Source: Protula sp. h YS-2021
Taxonomy: Eukaryota; Annelida; Polychaeta; Sabellida; Serpulidae
DNA length: 64,000 nt
NCBI GenBank assembly: GCA_949752745.1
Contig: OX457034.1
Location: 3,981,646 to 4,045,645 of the forward strand
Direction of reading: 5' to 3'
The position numbers and the translations under genes are program-made. Shown here one piece after another: positions 42,501-54,150 of the stretch. Positions within the stretch are counted from its first letter, which is position 1. Each line of letters begins with the position of its first letter. The notes under the pieces were generated by a model that was given only the letters and a program-made list of their open reading frames with translations, made no database searches and was not told where the DNA came from.

Positions 42501-45500
42501 TTGACTAGGTGCCGAGTGGTACGAACAGACTGTATCATGTGTGTCACGTTGACTAGGTGCCGAGTGGTACGAACAGACTGTATCATGTGTGTCACGTTGA
42601 CTAGGTGCCGAGTGGTACGAACAGACTGTATCATGTGTGTGACGTTGACTAGGTGTCGAGTGGTATGAACAGACTGTATCATGTATGTCACGTTGACTAG
42701 GTGCCGAGTGGTACGAACAGACTGTATCATGTATGTCACGTTGACTAGGTGCCGACTGGTACGAACAGACTGTATCATGTGTGTCACGTTGACTAGGTGC
42801 CGAGTGGTACGAACAGACTGTATCGTGTGTGTGACGTTGACTAGGTGCCGAGTGGTACGAACAGACTGTATCATGTGTGTCACGTTGACTAGGTGCCGAG
42901 TGGTACGAACAGACTGTATCATGTGTGTCACGTTGACTAGGTGCCGAGTGGTACGAACAGACTGTATCATGTGTGTCACGTTGACTAGGTGCCGAGTTGT
43001 ACGAACAGACTGTATCATGTGTGTCACGTTGACTAGGTGCCGAGTGGTACGAACAGACTATCATGTGTGTCACGTTGACTAGGTGCCGAGTGGTACGAAC
43101 AGACTGTATCATGTGTGTCACGTTGACTAGGTGCCGAGTGGTACGAACAGACTGTATCATGTGTGTCACGTTGACTAGGTGCCGAGTGGTACGAACAGAC
43201 TGTATCATGTATGTAACGTTGACTAGGTGCCGAGTTGTACGAACAGACTGTATCATGTATGTCACGTTGACTAGGTGCCGAGTGGTACGAACAGACTGTA
43301 TCATGTATGTCACGTTGACTAGGTGCCGAGTGGTACGAACAGACTGTATCATCTGTGTCACGTTGACTAGGTGCCGAGTGGTACGAACAGACTGTATCAT
43401 GTGTGTCACGTTGACTAGGTGCCGAGTGGTACGAACAGACTGTATCATGTGTGTCACGTTGACTAGGTGCCGAGTGGTACGAACAGACTGTATCATGTGT
43501 GTCATGTTGACTAGGTGCCGAGTGGTACGAACAGACTGTATCATGTGTGTCACGTTGACTAGGTGTCGAGTGGTATGAACAGACTGTATCATGTATGTCA
43601 CGTTGACTAGGTGCCGAGTTGTACGAACAGACTGTATCATGTATGTCACGTTGACTAGGTGCCGAGCGGTACGAACAGACTGTATCATGTGTGTCATGTT
43701 GACTAGGTACCGAGTGGTACGAACAGACTGTATCATGTATGTCACGTTGACTAGGTGCCGAGTGGTACGAACAGACTGTATCATGTGTGTCACGTTGACT
43801 AGGTGCCGAGTGGTACGAACAGACTGTATCATGTGTGTCACGTTGACTAGGTGCCGAGTGGTACGAACAGACTGTATCATGTGTGTGACGTTGACTAGTT
43901 GTCGAGTGGTATGAACAGACTGTATCATGTATGTCACGTTGACTAGGTGCCGAGTGGTACGAACAGACTGTATCATGTATGTCACGTTGACTAGGTGCCG
44001 ACTGGTACGAACAGACTGTATCATGTGTGTCACGTTGACTAGGTGCCGAGTGGTACGAACAGACTATCATGTATGTAACGTTGACTAGGTGCCGAGTGGT
44101 ACGAACAGACTGTATCATGTGTGTGATGTTGTCTAGGTGCCGAGCGGTACGAACAGACTGTATCATGTATGTCACGTTGACTAGGTGCCGAGTGGTACGA
44201 ACAGACTGTATCATGTGTGTCACGTTGACTAGGTGCCGAGTGGTACGAACAGACTGTATCATGTGTGTGACGTTGACTAGGTGCCGAGTGGTACGAACAG
44301 ACTGTATCATGTGTGTCACGTTGACTAGGTGCCGAGTGGTACGAACAGACTGTATCATGTGTGTCACGTTGACTAGGTGCCGAGTTGTACGAACAGACTG
44401 TATCATGTATGTCACGTTGACTAGGTGCCGAGTGGTACGAATAGACTGTATCATGTATGTCACGTTGACTAGGTGCCGAGTGGTACGAACAGACTGTATC
44501 ATGTATGTCACGTTGACTAGGTGCCGAGTGGTACGAACAGACTGTAGCATGTATGTCACGTTAACTAGGCGCCGAGTGGTACGAACAGACTGTATCATGT
44601 ATGTCACGTTGACTAGGTGCCGAGTGGTACGAACAGACTGTATCATGTGTGTCACGTTGACTAGGTGCCGAGTGGTACGAACACGTGCCACAGGATTGAC
44701 ATGTTTAATGGTGAAAAATCAAGCGGCGCCAGAAAATAAGCATTGCCATGTTTTTATGGTCTTTGTGTAGTTAGTGTAGTTTTTGCTATTGCGGTACAAG
44801 TTATCAGAAGAGCTCACGTTTGATACAACAATAAAGTACTCCTTTCATTTTGTTTTGAACAGAAGTGCTATTAACGTATTATCCAATGACGTCGTGACCC
44901 GAATTTTTGACGTTGGATTGACGTACCGGTTTTCGTTGTAATGAAATTAAACCGACGTCGGTTTTTCAGGCCAGATAGACATCGGGATTCCGACGTCAAT
45001 GCGACGTCAATTTTTGGTTGAAAAGGATATTGCAACTCAAGACTCCAGTCGGCTGTTTTAGCCCTCTTGACCACCTTGTTCTGCATCACCCAACAGCCTC
45101 TCTCGTAATCCATAAACTAACCAATGCACCTCCTGTCTTTCACCGTATTTAACAAATCTGACTGTGACATAGTTAACAAAACTAACTGTTTTTTTGTTTA
45201 TTGCAAAAGGAATCGAAAGTGACGTGTTAGGTCCTTAAAAAGCTTTGGAAAATGTGAGATCTTGCTAAATACAACCATAAACATTCTTTTTATCGTAAAA
45301 ATGTAAGTTTCGTTGAACATTAGACATCTTTATAATGTTTGCGAATTGTTAAGAATTCCGAAGCTGTTTTTAAGCTTCGTTTTGGATTTTCCAGTAAAAT
45401 GATAAATAAAAATATAAAAAACAACCAGTTGACGTCATGGTTAGATAACAGCGTCGGATGTTTGCTAGGGAAGAACTGTATGCCTGATCTAAGTTATCGT

Positions 45501-48500
45501 GTGAAATACACAGTGACTAGCACTTAGCAAGTATTGATTTTATTTCATGATTACCAGCGTGCGTATAACATCATAAGATCACAGTAGTGTCTTTTGACTG
45601 GTGAATACGCCCGGTAGATACCTCCGTGCCCACCTCCCTCCCAGTATCGGAAAGGTCACGCTAACACCCCCCCCCCCTCTTACAGCCTGTAGCACGGGCC
45701 TGTACAACACGAGCTAGCGGACTGATCCAACCCCCCCCCCCCCCGCCCCAACAGCCTGTACCACACGAGCTGGTGGACTGATCCACCCCCCCCCCCCAAC
45801 AACCGGTACCACACGAGCTGGTGGACTGATCCACCCCCACCCCCCCCCAACAGCCTATACCACACGAGCCGGTACAGCCTGTACCACACGAGCTCCCCCC
45901 CCCCCCCAACAACCTGTACCACACAAGCTGGTGGACTGATCCAACCCCCCCCCCAACAGCCTGTACCACACGAGCTGGTGGACTGACCCCCCCCCCAACA
46001 GCCTGTACCACACGAGCTGGTGGACTGATCCAACCCCCCCCCCCCCCCCAACAACCTGTACCACATGAGTTGGTTGACTGATCCACCCCCCCCCCCCAAC
46101 AACCTGTACCACACGAGCTGGTGGACTGATCCAACCCCCCCCCCCAACAGCCTGTACCACACGAGCTGGTTGACTGATCCACCTCCCCCCATCCCCAACA
46201 GCCTGTACCACACGAGCTGGTATACTGATCCAAACTCTTCCCCCCAACAGCCTGTAGCACGGGTCTGTACCACACGAGCGGGTGGACTGATCCGAACCCC
46301 TTCCCCTGTACCCGCCCCCATCCCTCCAACAGCCTGTAGCTCGGGCCTGCACCACACGAGCGGGTGGACTCATCCGAATAACCTTCCCGAAGCATGTAGT
46401 ACCGGGTAGGACGGAAAAGGAGAGAAAAGTGTGCACGGCTAAGGGACTTCACAAATTGGATCTAACCTCGGATTCATATCCTAACTACCCCTCCTCCCTC
46501 CGCCCGTGAAAACAAGGGATAGCACAGTGACGGGGATATATTTACCGCATGCTCTCCCTAGGATTGAAGCGCATTTGGCCGCGAAGGCGTCCATCACCAT
46601 GGCGACAACAATCCAGACCATGCTTTCAGTAGTCGTTTGTTGTGTCCATCACCATGGCGACAACAATCCAGACCATGCTTTCAGTAGTCGTTTGTTGTGT
46701 CCATCGCCATGGCGACAACAATCCAGACCATGCTTTCAGTAGTCGTTTGTTGTGTCCATCGCCATGGCGACAACAATCCAGACCATGCTTTCAGTAGTCG
46801 TTTGTTGTGTCCATCACCATGGCGACAACAATCCAGACCATGCTTTCAGTAGTCGTTTGTTGTGTCCATCGCCATGGCGACAACAATCCAGACCATGCTT
46901 TCAGTAGTCGTTTGTTGTGTCCATCGCCATGGCGACAACAATCCAGACCATGCTTTCAGTAGTCGTTTGTTGTGTCCATCACCATGGCGACAACAATCCA
47001 GACCATGCTTTCAGTAGTCGTTTGTTGTGTCCATCGCCATGGCGACAACAATCCAGACCATGCTTTCAGTAGTCGTTTGTTGTGTCCATCACCATGGCGA
47101 CAACAATCCAGACCATGCTTTCAGTAGTCGTTTGTTGTGTCCATCGCCATGGCGACAACAATCCAGACCATGCTTTCAGTAGTCGTTTGTTGTGTCCATC
47201 ACCATGGCGACAAAAATCCAGACCATGCTTTCAGTAGTCGTTTGTTGTGTCCATCACCATGGCGACAACAATCCAGACCATGCTTTCAGTAGTCGTTTGT
47301 TGTGTCCATCACCATGGCGACAACAATCCAGACCATGCTTTCAGTAGTCGTTTGTTGTGTCCATCACCATGGCGACAACAATCCAGACCATGCTTTCTGT
47401 AGTCGTTTGTTGTGTCCATCACCATGGCGACAACAATCCAGACCATGCTTTCTGTAGTCGTTTGTTATGTGTATCTGACCCATTCAGTGCAAAGGTCGGA
47501 TGGAGCATTGAGCGGGAAAGAAGACGTGGCTTCAGGTACCGTGGCAGCACCTGACCTTCATCCTCCCACTCCCCCCCCCCCACCTCACCCCCCCCCCCCC
47601 CGCGCCTCCACCTGATTCTGGTCCTCATTACTGCTGTTCGTCTTTCAGGCTAAAGAATTAACACTGAAGAAAGAGTGGGCGGGCGATATTACAGATAAGG
47701 ACCGGGCGATGGAAGCGCGGCAGCAGCAGCTGGAGGATCACTACAAATTCTCCGAGCTCCTGCAGGAGAAGGATGCCATCATAAAGCAGATGAGCGAGAC
47801 CCTGGAAGGTGCGGTCAGGGACGCCGAGGCGAAGGGCGTGTCCCTGCGTCACGTGAGCAACTACATCAACGAGCTGAAGCGGAAGCACGAGCAGGACATG
47901 AGCGTGCAGATGCAGTACAACGTCGCCAATGACAACTCGCTCCGGCGCCAGCAGGAGAGGCAGGTGGAGATGGAGGAAACCTTCCGCGTCATGAACAGCG
48001 AGATGACGCGCCACTTAAAAGCAGACGACAATAAAAGTCGCGCCTCTTCCGCCGCGTCAACAGGGCGCGTACGAATCCTCACGCCCGCGGACAAGGCCAA
48101 GTTCACACTCAACAAGCTTCTAACGCGTTTCGAAGAATTGGTGGAAATAGAAAAACAATATGTGAAGTTAAGTGATGACGCGTATTACGTTCTGACTCAC
48201 ACCGGACGTGACGTCAACTCGGATTTGCGGGCAGCATTTCAAGGCTTCTTAATCGAGAACGAAGAGACCACTACGGGGTTGCGCAATGAAATTGTAGCGC
48301 TCAGATCTGAGATTCAAAAGGGACACTCTCAAAATCGCGAGAAGAGCGAGTACGAGAACCACATGATACAAGATCTGGAGCACCTGTTACAGAAAGTACG
48401 CGCCGAATGTCACGCCAAGGACGAGAAAATCAAAGGGCTGAGATCCGAGAACGAGAAGCTCCGACAGGCCGTGGCGCGGTTAGAGAAACAACACAGCAAG

Positions 48501-48944
48501 CAAAACAAGCGGCCGAGCACGCCGAGGTTCCGTGACTTCGGGGAGCCGGAGGCCAAGAGCCCGGATACAAGCTCCAAGACCGATTTTGAGATGAATTCGC
48601 TTGGGAAGAGCAGTAGTTTTAAACCGGCGCGTGTACATAACTGTTCCTCGCCCACACGCCATAAATACACGCTGCCCGCGATAAAGGGCGCACAGTCCTC
48701 CCAAGGCACGATACAGTTCCACAGGGATTCGGAACATTTGAAGGCTCTCGCGCCCACTGCACTCTCGCGCGACAGCATGGTCAGTCCGAACAGAGCCCCG
48801 GCTCTACGACTGTCGAGCGATAACGCCATGATTATTCAGCAGGTGGGCATGCCCAAGAAAGCCCTGGGGAGCCTTAAAATGTCGCACGGCGCGCACCATT
48901 CAGTGGAGGTCCAAAAGAAGCCGGCAGGAAACCATTACCGATAA
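36596..48944 (+). CDS. CARD and coiled-coil protein (4 exons)
   Basis: Exon 1 36588-36733 (acceptor TTTTCAG|; ATG 36596; donor AAG|GTACGT); exon 2 40532-40670; exon 3 41158-41282; exon 4 47649-48944. Phases 0, 1 and 0 join cleanly to 565 aa. Residues about 5-92 have a death-fold pattern best read as a CARD (VLKANAFFLKT, EFWRLLAVDHVLP, DKLLELLGVRG, LKFCDVLQLTNQNYLAQFL), split across exons 1 and 2. Long coiled coils follow (exons 3 and 4: LEDHYKFSELLQEKDAIIKQM, LRNEIVALRSEI, LRSENEKLRQAVARLEKQ), then a Ser/Pro-rich, basic and probably disordered tail. The arrangement recalls CARD9/CARMA/BCL10-type immune adaptors that form filaments; no PDZ, SH3 or GUK domain is seen. A 5' untranslated exon must exist upstream. 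Orthology not settled. Confidence 0.78.
36755..37045. repeat. C-rich CGCTACCCAGCCTCTCTCCC repeat in intron 1
   Basis: About 14 irregular copies of an ~20-bp unit (CGCTACCCAGCC plus C-runs) directly after exon 1. Confidence 0.75.
37046..37965. other. Intron 1 of the CARD gene, unique part
   Basis: Non-repetitive intron sequence with a G tract at 37316-37328. No additional exon or gene supported. Confidence 0.5.
37966..38600. repeat. Two arrays of a 16-bp CTGGCTGTCTTTCTAT repeat
   Basis: Arrays at about 37966-38115 and 38415-38590 within intron 1 share the unit CTGGCTGTCTTTC(G/T)AT. They are separated by about 300 bases of non-repeat DNA that includes a G tract (38367-38379). Confidence 0.8.
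39430..40382. repeat. G-rich minisatellite, GGTAGCAGGGGAGGGGTGGG type
   Basis: Nearly a kilobase of G-rich repeats in intron 1 (GGGCAGGTAGCAGGGG, GGGGTGGGGCGGG). The block near 39590-39900 is repeated near 39890-40200, a second-order duplication of about 300 bp. Many runs of four or more G on the plus (coding) strand. The proline-rich frames on the other strand are artefacts. Confidence 0.9.
40671..41157. other. Intron 2 of the CARD gene
   Basis: 487-bp phase 1 intron between GTAAGATT and TTGTTCAAG. Two segments (CCGGTTAATGCGATTATCCG near 41029 and GCGGTTAACCAATGCGATTA near 41100) resemble each other. No gene inside. Confidence 0.6.
41410..44690. repeat. 48-bp minisatellite, about 68 copies, in intron 3
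   Basis: Unit contains CACGTTGACTAGGTGCCGAG and TGGTACGAACAGACTGTATC, 48 bp. A variant with a 2-bp deletion (GAACAGACTATC) occurs at about 41805, 43051 and 44057. The stretch 41817-43062 recurs almost base for base from 43063 (period 1,246 bp = 26 units minus 2). Because 48 is divisible by three and the unit lacks stops in several frames, open frames of up to 748 codons appear on both strands; these are artefacts. Confidence 0.95.
44691..45660. other. Intron 3, unique part with a GACGTC-element fragment
   Basis: At 44876-45030 lies a fragment related to the MITE-like element of 28431-29031 (ATGACGTCGTGACCCG, AAACCGACGTCGGTTTT, TTCCGACGTCAATGCGACGT). The rest is unique. No exon found. Confidence 0.5.
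45661..46400. repeat. Minisatellite of CCTGTACCACACGAGCTGGT units with C runs
   Basis: About 12 copies of a roughly 55-65 bp unit: CAACAGCCTGTACCACACGA, GCTGGTGGACTGATCCA, then 8-16 C. Length differences sit mainly in the C run. Lies in intron 3. Confidence 0.9.
46588..47466. repeat. 55-bp minisatellite, 16 copies
   Basis: Unit GTCCATCACCATGGCGACAA, CAATCCAGACCATGCTTTCA, GTAGTCGTTTGTTGT = 55 bp. Copies are nearly identical (ATCACC/ATCGCC alternation; TTTCTGTAG in the last two), suggesting recent spread or gene conversion. Lies shortly before exon 4. Confidence 0.95.
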
Positions 48945-50916
48945 CAGAGATTGTTACGACGGCAAAATCCGCATTGGGTGGGAGGGGGCAGTGGGGTGAA
49001 GGGTTGGACATTGGGGTTGGAGGGGGAATGGGGTGGGAGGAGGCATTGGGGTGGGGGGATAATGGAGGGGGGGGGCATTGGCGGTACCTGATATTTCATC
49101 AAAGAGAGAGAGAAGTGCGGGCTTCCCAGCGCCCTCTCCCCCCCCCCCCCCCCCCCGCTCCTTGCCCACTAGAACCCTTAAAAGCGTGTATTTTATCGAC
49201 AATCCCTAAAAAGTATGAAAAAAAACCTAAAAATTTATTTTATCGACAAATCCTAAAAGTCTGAAAAAACCTAAAAACCCCATTTTTAAGTCTGAAAACT
49301 TTTTTTCGGGGCTGAGATTTTGTTCGAAGTATGGGGTTGTTTAATATTATTTTGAGGGTGAAACCCTGTCTTGCTTTTTAAAAGTACTTAATAAGAAAAA
49401 TCTGACAAAAAAAAGTAGGACAAAATTCTTTGTAAGTGCTTGTAAGTTGCTTAAAAACTGTATGACGTAATAAGACGGCGGTGATGGTGAGGATTGTCCA
49501 CGTTAACACGATGTGCTCGGTGTCATTTTCCTAGCTGCGGCTGTTTCAAAGAAACCGGCGAAAAAAAGCGAGAAAAAAGCCAAAAAAAAATAATAATAAT
49601 AAAAAAGTAAATCAAAAGAAAAAAGGAAAACTGTATGACGTAATAAGACGGCGATGATGGTGAGGATTGTCCACGTTAACACGATGTGCTCGGTGTCATT
49701 TTCCTAGCTGCCGCTGTTTCAAAGAAACCGGCGAAAAAAAGCGAGAAAAAAGCCAAAAAAAAAATAATAATAATAAAAAAGTAAATCAAAAGAAAAAAGG
49801 AAAAACGTACAGAAATTGGCCATGAATTAACCGTAGTGACGAGTCATTTTTTTATTTTGTTTTTGCGTTACTTTTGCGGGAGTTAATGAGTAAACATTTA
49901 TTCCGTATTTCTCTTCTTTGAGTCATCGCTCAAGATGATGGTTGCCCCGCCCAAAAAAAAAAAAAAGCATTGGAACCCTTCAAAAAAACCCTAAAACCTT
50001 TACTTTTGTAAATGTAACCCCCCAAAAAAGTGAAATTTTTCAAACCGCAGGGATGCCTGAAAGTACTAAAAATGTTCAATCTGAAAAGGGCGGGAAGTGG
50101 TGGGAGAGGGGGAGAGAGGGGGAGAGGGGAAAGGGAGGGGAGAGGGGGAGAGAGGGGATTGGGGCATGGGAAAAGCGAATCAGGAACTGCATGTTCACTC
50201 TGCGGGTTGAGCGCCTGTAAAGAGGCCTGCTGACGTGGCGCAGTAATATATAGCATAACTACTTTTTATAGAAAAGTTCAAGAAAAAAAAAAAAATGGCA
50301 TGCCACTTTTAAATCAAAACAGATATTGGATAGCGCTAATCTTCTGGAAAGGAGGTATGTTTTTATTCAAAACACTTTTCCTGAGTTACGATGAGGAGTT
50401 TGGTCTGACGTTTCGTTGTTTTGTCCTTAAGGACTGCTTAAGGACAAGTAGAGAACACAGTGCTCTGATGCTGGCAGTTTCGAATGCACTGTCTTCTGTA
50501 GTTTCGAATGTGCCTTTGCGTGTTGCCTTTGCAAAGACATATCACGTCAAAGCTTTTTCTTGAAATGTCTTTGGTGCCAAAAACAACCGTTCTTTTGTAA
50601 TAAGTAGGGAATTGTGAAATGGGGAATTATGAAGCGGGAAATTTTAAAGTGGGGGAATTATGAAGTAGGGAATTATGAAGTGGGGAATTATCAAACTCTG
50701 GCCAACCCTGTAAAATGTTAAAAGCGACAGATGGCACACACTTTGGTTATTCTAGTAGTGCAGTGGCTGTGCCAAATTGGCAACTTTGTGAAATCACTTC
50801 GAAAAAAAAAGCAAGAAATTAGACGAGGGAAAAATAACCTTGTTTGCATCCCCTGGCCGGCTCACCAAAATCTGAAATAAAATAAGCCTTCAAATACTCA
50901 TGTAAAAAAATACATA
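48945..50916. other. 3' flank of the CARD gene, with repeats
   Basis: G-rich GGGGTGGGAGG repeats (48975-49080), a C tract (49138-49156), a ~173-bp direct tandem duplication (about 49456-49628 and 49629-49803, both with ATGACGTAATAAGACGGCG and CACGATGTGCTCGGTG), and a purine run of GAGAGGGGGA units (50095-50160). No gene supported. Confidence 0.5.
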
Positions 50917-51676
50917 CTAAAACCTGGTGCTTGCGCCCTCCAGCACTAAAACCTGGTGCTTGCACCCTCCATAACTAAAACCTGGTGCTTGCGCCCTCCA
51001 ACACTAAAACCTGGTGCTTGCGCCCTCCAACACTAAAACCTGGTGCTTGCACCCTCCAACACTAAAACCTGGTGCTTGCGCCCTCCAACACTAAAACCTG
51101 GTGCTTGCGCCCTCCCAACACTAAAACCTGGTGCTTGCACCCTCCCAACACTAAAACCTGGTGCTTGCACCCTCCCAACACTAAAACCTGGTGCTTGCGC
51201 CCTCCCAACACTAAAACCTGGTGTTTGCACCTTCCAACACTAAGACCTGGTGCTTGCGCCCTCCAACACTAAAACCTGGTGTTTGCACCTTCCAACACTA
51301 AGACCTGGTGCTTGCGCCCTCCAACACTAAAACCTGGTGCTTGCGCCCTCCCAACACTAAAACCTGGTGCTTGCGCCCTCCCAACACTAAAACCTGGTGC
51401 TTGCACCCTCCAACACTAAAACCTGGTGCTTGCGCCCTCCAACACTAAAACCTGGTGCTTGCGCCCTCCAACACTAAAACCTGGTGCTTGCGCCCTCCCA
51501 ACACTAAAACCTGGTGCTTGCGCCCTCCAACACTAAAACCTGGTGCTTGCGCCCTCCAACACTAAAACCTGGTGCTTGCGCCCTCCAACACTAAAACCTG
51601 GTGCGTGCGCCCTCCAACACTAAAACCTGGTGCTTGCACCCTCCAACACTAAAACCTGGTGCTTGCACCCTCCAAC
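50917..51676. repeat. 29-30 bp minisatellite, about 26 copies
   Basis: Unit AACACTAAAACCTGGTGCTT plus GCGCCCTCC (29 bp, or 30 when an extra C is present). The last copies change to GCACCCTCC. Confidence 0.95.
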
Positions 51677-52687
51677 GCTTCAAACGCTTGCAGCAGCAAC
51701 ACTTGAACGGTGAACCATACTTTGCGTGGGAATACAACGAAACAAGTATTTTGGTCAATGCCGGGTCATCGACATTTCCCAGGGTAGTCCGATTTTTGTT
51801 CAGAAATAAAATAATGGGATGAGAAACGACTATTTTGCTCTCTGGCCTTTCTGGCTGCGTACGTGAGGTGAAAGATTGACAAGTGACTTGGAGTATCGCA
51901 AATATTTTCCAGACACTTTAAATAGAATTCGTAGCACAGATAAGACAATGGGTCAGCCATTTTAAGAGAAAAAGAAACAAATGGAAGTTCAAAACAATAA
52001 ATTCTTTAAACCTAATACCAAACTTTTTGCAGTTAAAAGGGGTTATTATGAAACAGTTGACCTTTGGAGAGAAAAATTCGGTGTGTTACGGTTTGTGTTG
52101 CCTTTTTCAAAATCTCAAAACTTTGGAGTCAAAAATACTAAAGAGAACTCCCCCAAAATGTTTACTTCGAATTTATCATGATTTACTTCATAGTAAACAC
52201 TAAAATCTTGCAAAGATGAAGCTGGTATTTGGACGGAAGCACAGCGGTGTTTCATTGGCCAATGCTCTCTGAAAGCGGGCTTAAAGAAAGGCACTAGTAA
52301 ACAGAGCGCCACAAGGAAACATTCCTCATTTGCATATGCAAATGCGGAAGAAGACCACTTTTTGAAGATTATTTGAAATGTGTCTTGTTTCTTATTTAAA
52401 TGCACATTCGAGAAGCCAGGATAAATATACAGCTTTTTTCGTGTGTATTGTAGACTGTTTTTTATTGTGTAACCAAACAAAAAAAAAGTGAAAAAAGGAC
52501 GAAACCGAAATGCGCAAAACTCGGTATTTACGTTGCTTAAAGCGACCAGAGTTTTAAATCTGCAACAACGGAGGGGGAGGAACTAATTTTGTTTTCAAAC
52601 CTTGTCAAAACTGTCAGACTGAGAACGTGTGATTTTGGGTAGTGTTTTATTGAAAGATCGTGGCGTTGTAATGTCTGCGTTGGAGTG
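51677..52687. other. Unique DNA with CCAAT and octamer palindromes
   Basis: No supported gene. A promoter-like cluster: CATTGGCCAATG (52253-52264, two overlapping CCAAT boxes) and CATTTGCATATGCAAATG (52327-52344, two octamer sites head to head). The frame 51981-52181 has no recognisable family. Confidence 0.4.
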
Positions 52688-54150
52688 AGGGTAGTATAAC
52701 ATGGCCCAGGTTCACTACCATGCACTGAGGAATGTCGGAGTGAGCGTGGTTTAACATAGTCCAGGTTCACCACCGTGCACTGAGGAATATCGGAGTGAGT
52801 GTGGTATAACATATCCCAGGTTCACCACCGTACACTGAGGAATGTCGTAGTGAGCGTAGTTTAACATAGTCCAGGTTCACCACCGTGCCCTGAGGAATGT
52901 CGGAGTGGTATGGTATAACATAGTCCAGGTTCCGCACCGTGGCCTGAGGAATGTCGGAGTGAGTGTGGTATAACATTGCCCAGGTTCCGCACCGTGCCCT
53001 GAGGAATGTCGGAGTGAATGTGGTACAACATAGCCCAGGTTCACCACCGTGCACTGAGGAATGTCGGAGTGAGTGTGGTATAACATAGTCCAGGTTCACC
53101 ACCGTGCCCTGAGGAATGTCGGAGTGAGTGTGGTATAACATAGTTCAGGTTCACCATCGTGCCCTGAGGAATGTCGGAGTGAATATGGTATAACATAGTC
53201 CAGGTTCCGCACCATGTTCTAAGGAATATCGTAGTGAGCGTGGTATAACATAGCCCAAGTTAACGACCGTGCTTTGAGGAATGTCGGAGTGAGCGTGGTA
53301 TAACATAGCCCAGGTTCACCCCGTGCCCTGAAGAATGTCGGAGTGAGCGTGGTATAACATTTCCCAGGTTCACCACCGTACACTGAGTAATGTCGGAGTG
53401 AGCGTGGTATAACATAGCTTAGGTTCACCACTGTACACTGAGGAATGTCGGCGTGAGCGTGGTATAACGTAGCCCAGGTTCACGACCGTCCCCTGAGAAA
53501 TGTCGGAGTGAGTGTAGTATAACATAGCCCAGGTTCACGACCGTCCCCTGAGGAATGTCGGAGTGAGTGTGGTATAACATAGTCCAGGTTCACCCCCGTG
53601 CCCTGAAGAATGTCGGAGTGAGCGTGGTATAACATTTCCCAGGTTCAACACCGTACACTGAGGAATGTCGGAGTGAGCGTGGTATAACATAGCCTAGGTT
53701 CACCACCGTACACTGAGGAATGTCGGAGTGTGTGTGGTATAACATAGCCCAGGTTCATCACCGTGCACTGAGGAATGTCGATGTGAGCGTGGTATAGCAT
53801 ATCTCAGGTTCCGCACCGTGACCTGAGGAATGTCGGAGTGAGTGTGGTATAACATAGCCCAGTTTCACCACCGTGCCCTTAGGAATGTCGGAGTGAGTGT
53901 GGTATAACATAGCTCGGGTTCACCACCGTGCCCTGAGGAATGTCGGAGTGAGTGTGATATAACATAGGTCGGGTTCACCATCGTGCCCTGAGGAATGTCG
54001 GAGTGAGTGTGGTATAACATTGCCCAGTTCACCACCGTGCCCTGAGGAATGTCGGAGTTAGTGTGATATAACATAGGTCGGGTTCACCACCGTGCCCTGA
54101 GGAATGTCTGAGTGAGCGTGGTATAACATATAACAGATTCACCACTATGC
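52688..54150. repeat. 55-bp minisatellite, about 26 copies
   Basis: Unit GTGGTATAACATAGCCCAGG, TTCACCACCGTGCCCTGAGG, AATGTCGGAGTGAGT. More diverged than the 46588-47466 array, with single-base indels and GTTCCGCACCGTG variants. Confidence 0.93.

Noticed and set aside
41387..44691. Open frames of 500-750 codons on both strands
   Set aside because: They follow the 48-bp minisatellite (unit divisible by three, no stop in several frames) and repeat one 16-residue word; exon phases show the region is intronic.
46588..47466. Regular repeats with near-constant spacing, considered as a CRISPR array
   Set aside because: Units are contiguous 55-bp tandem copies without unique spacers, in animal DNA, and no cas genes are present.
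51981..52480. Open frames on both strands around the octamer cluster
   Set aside because: No recognised motif, overlapping opposite frames and AT-rich composition; not enough support for a gene.
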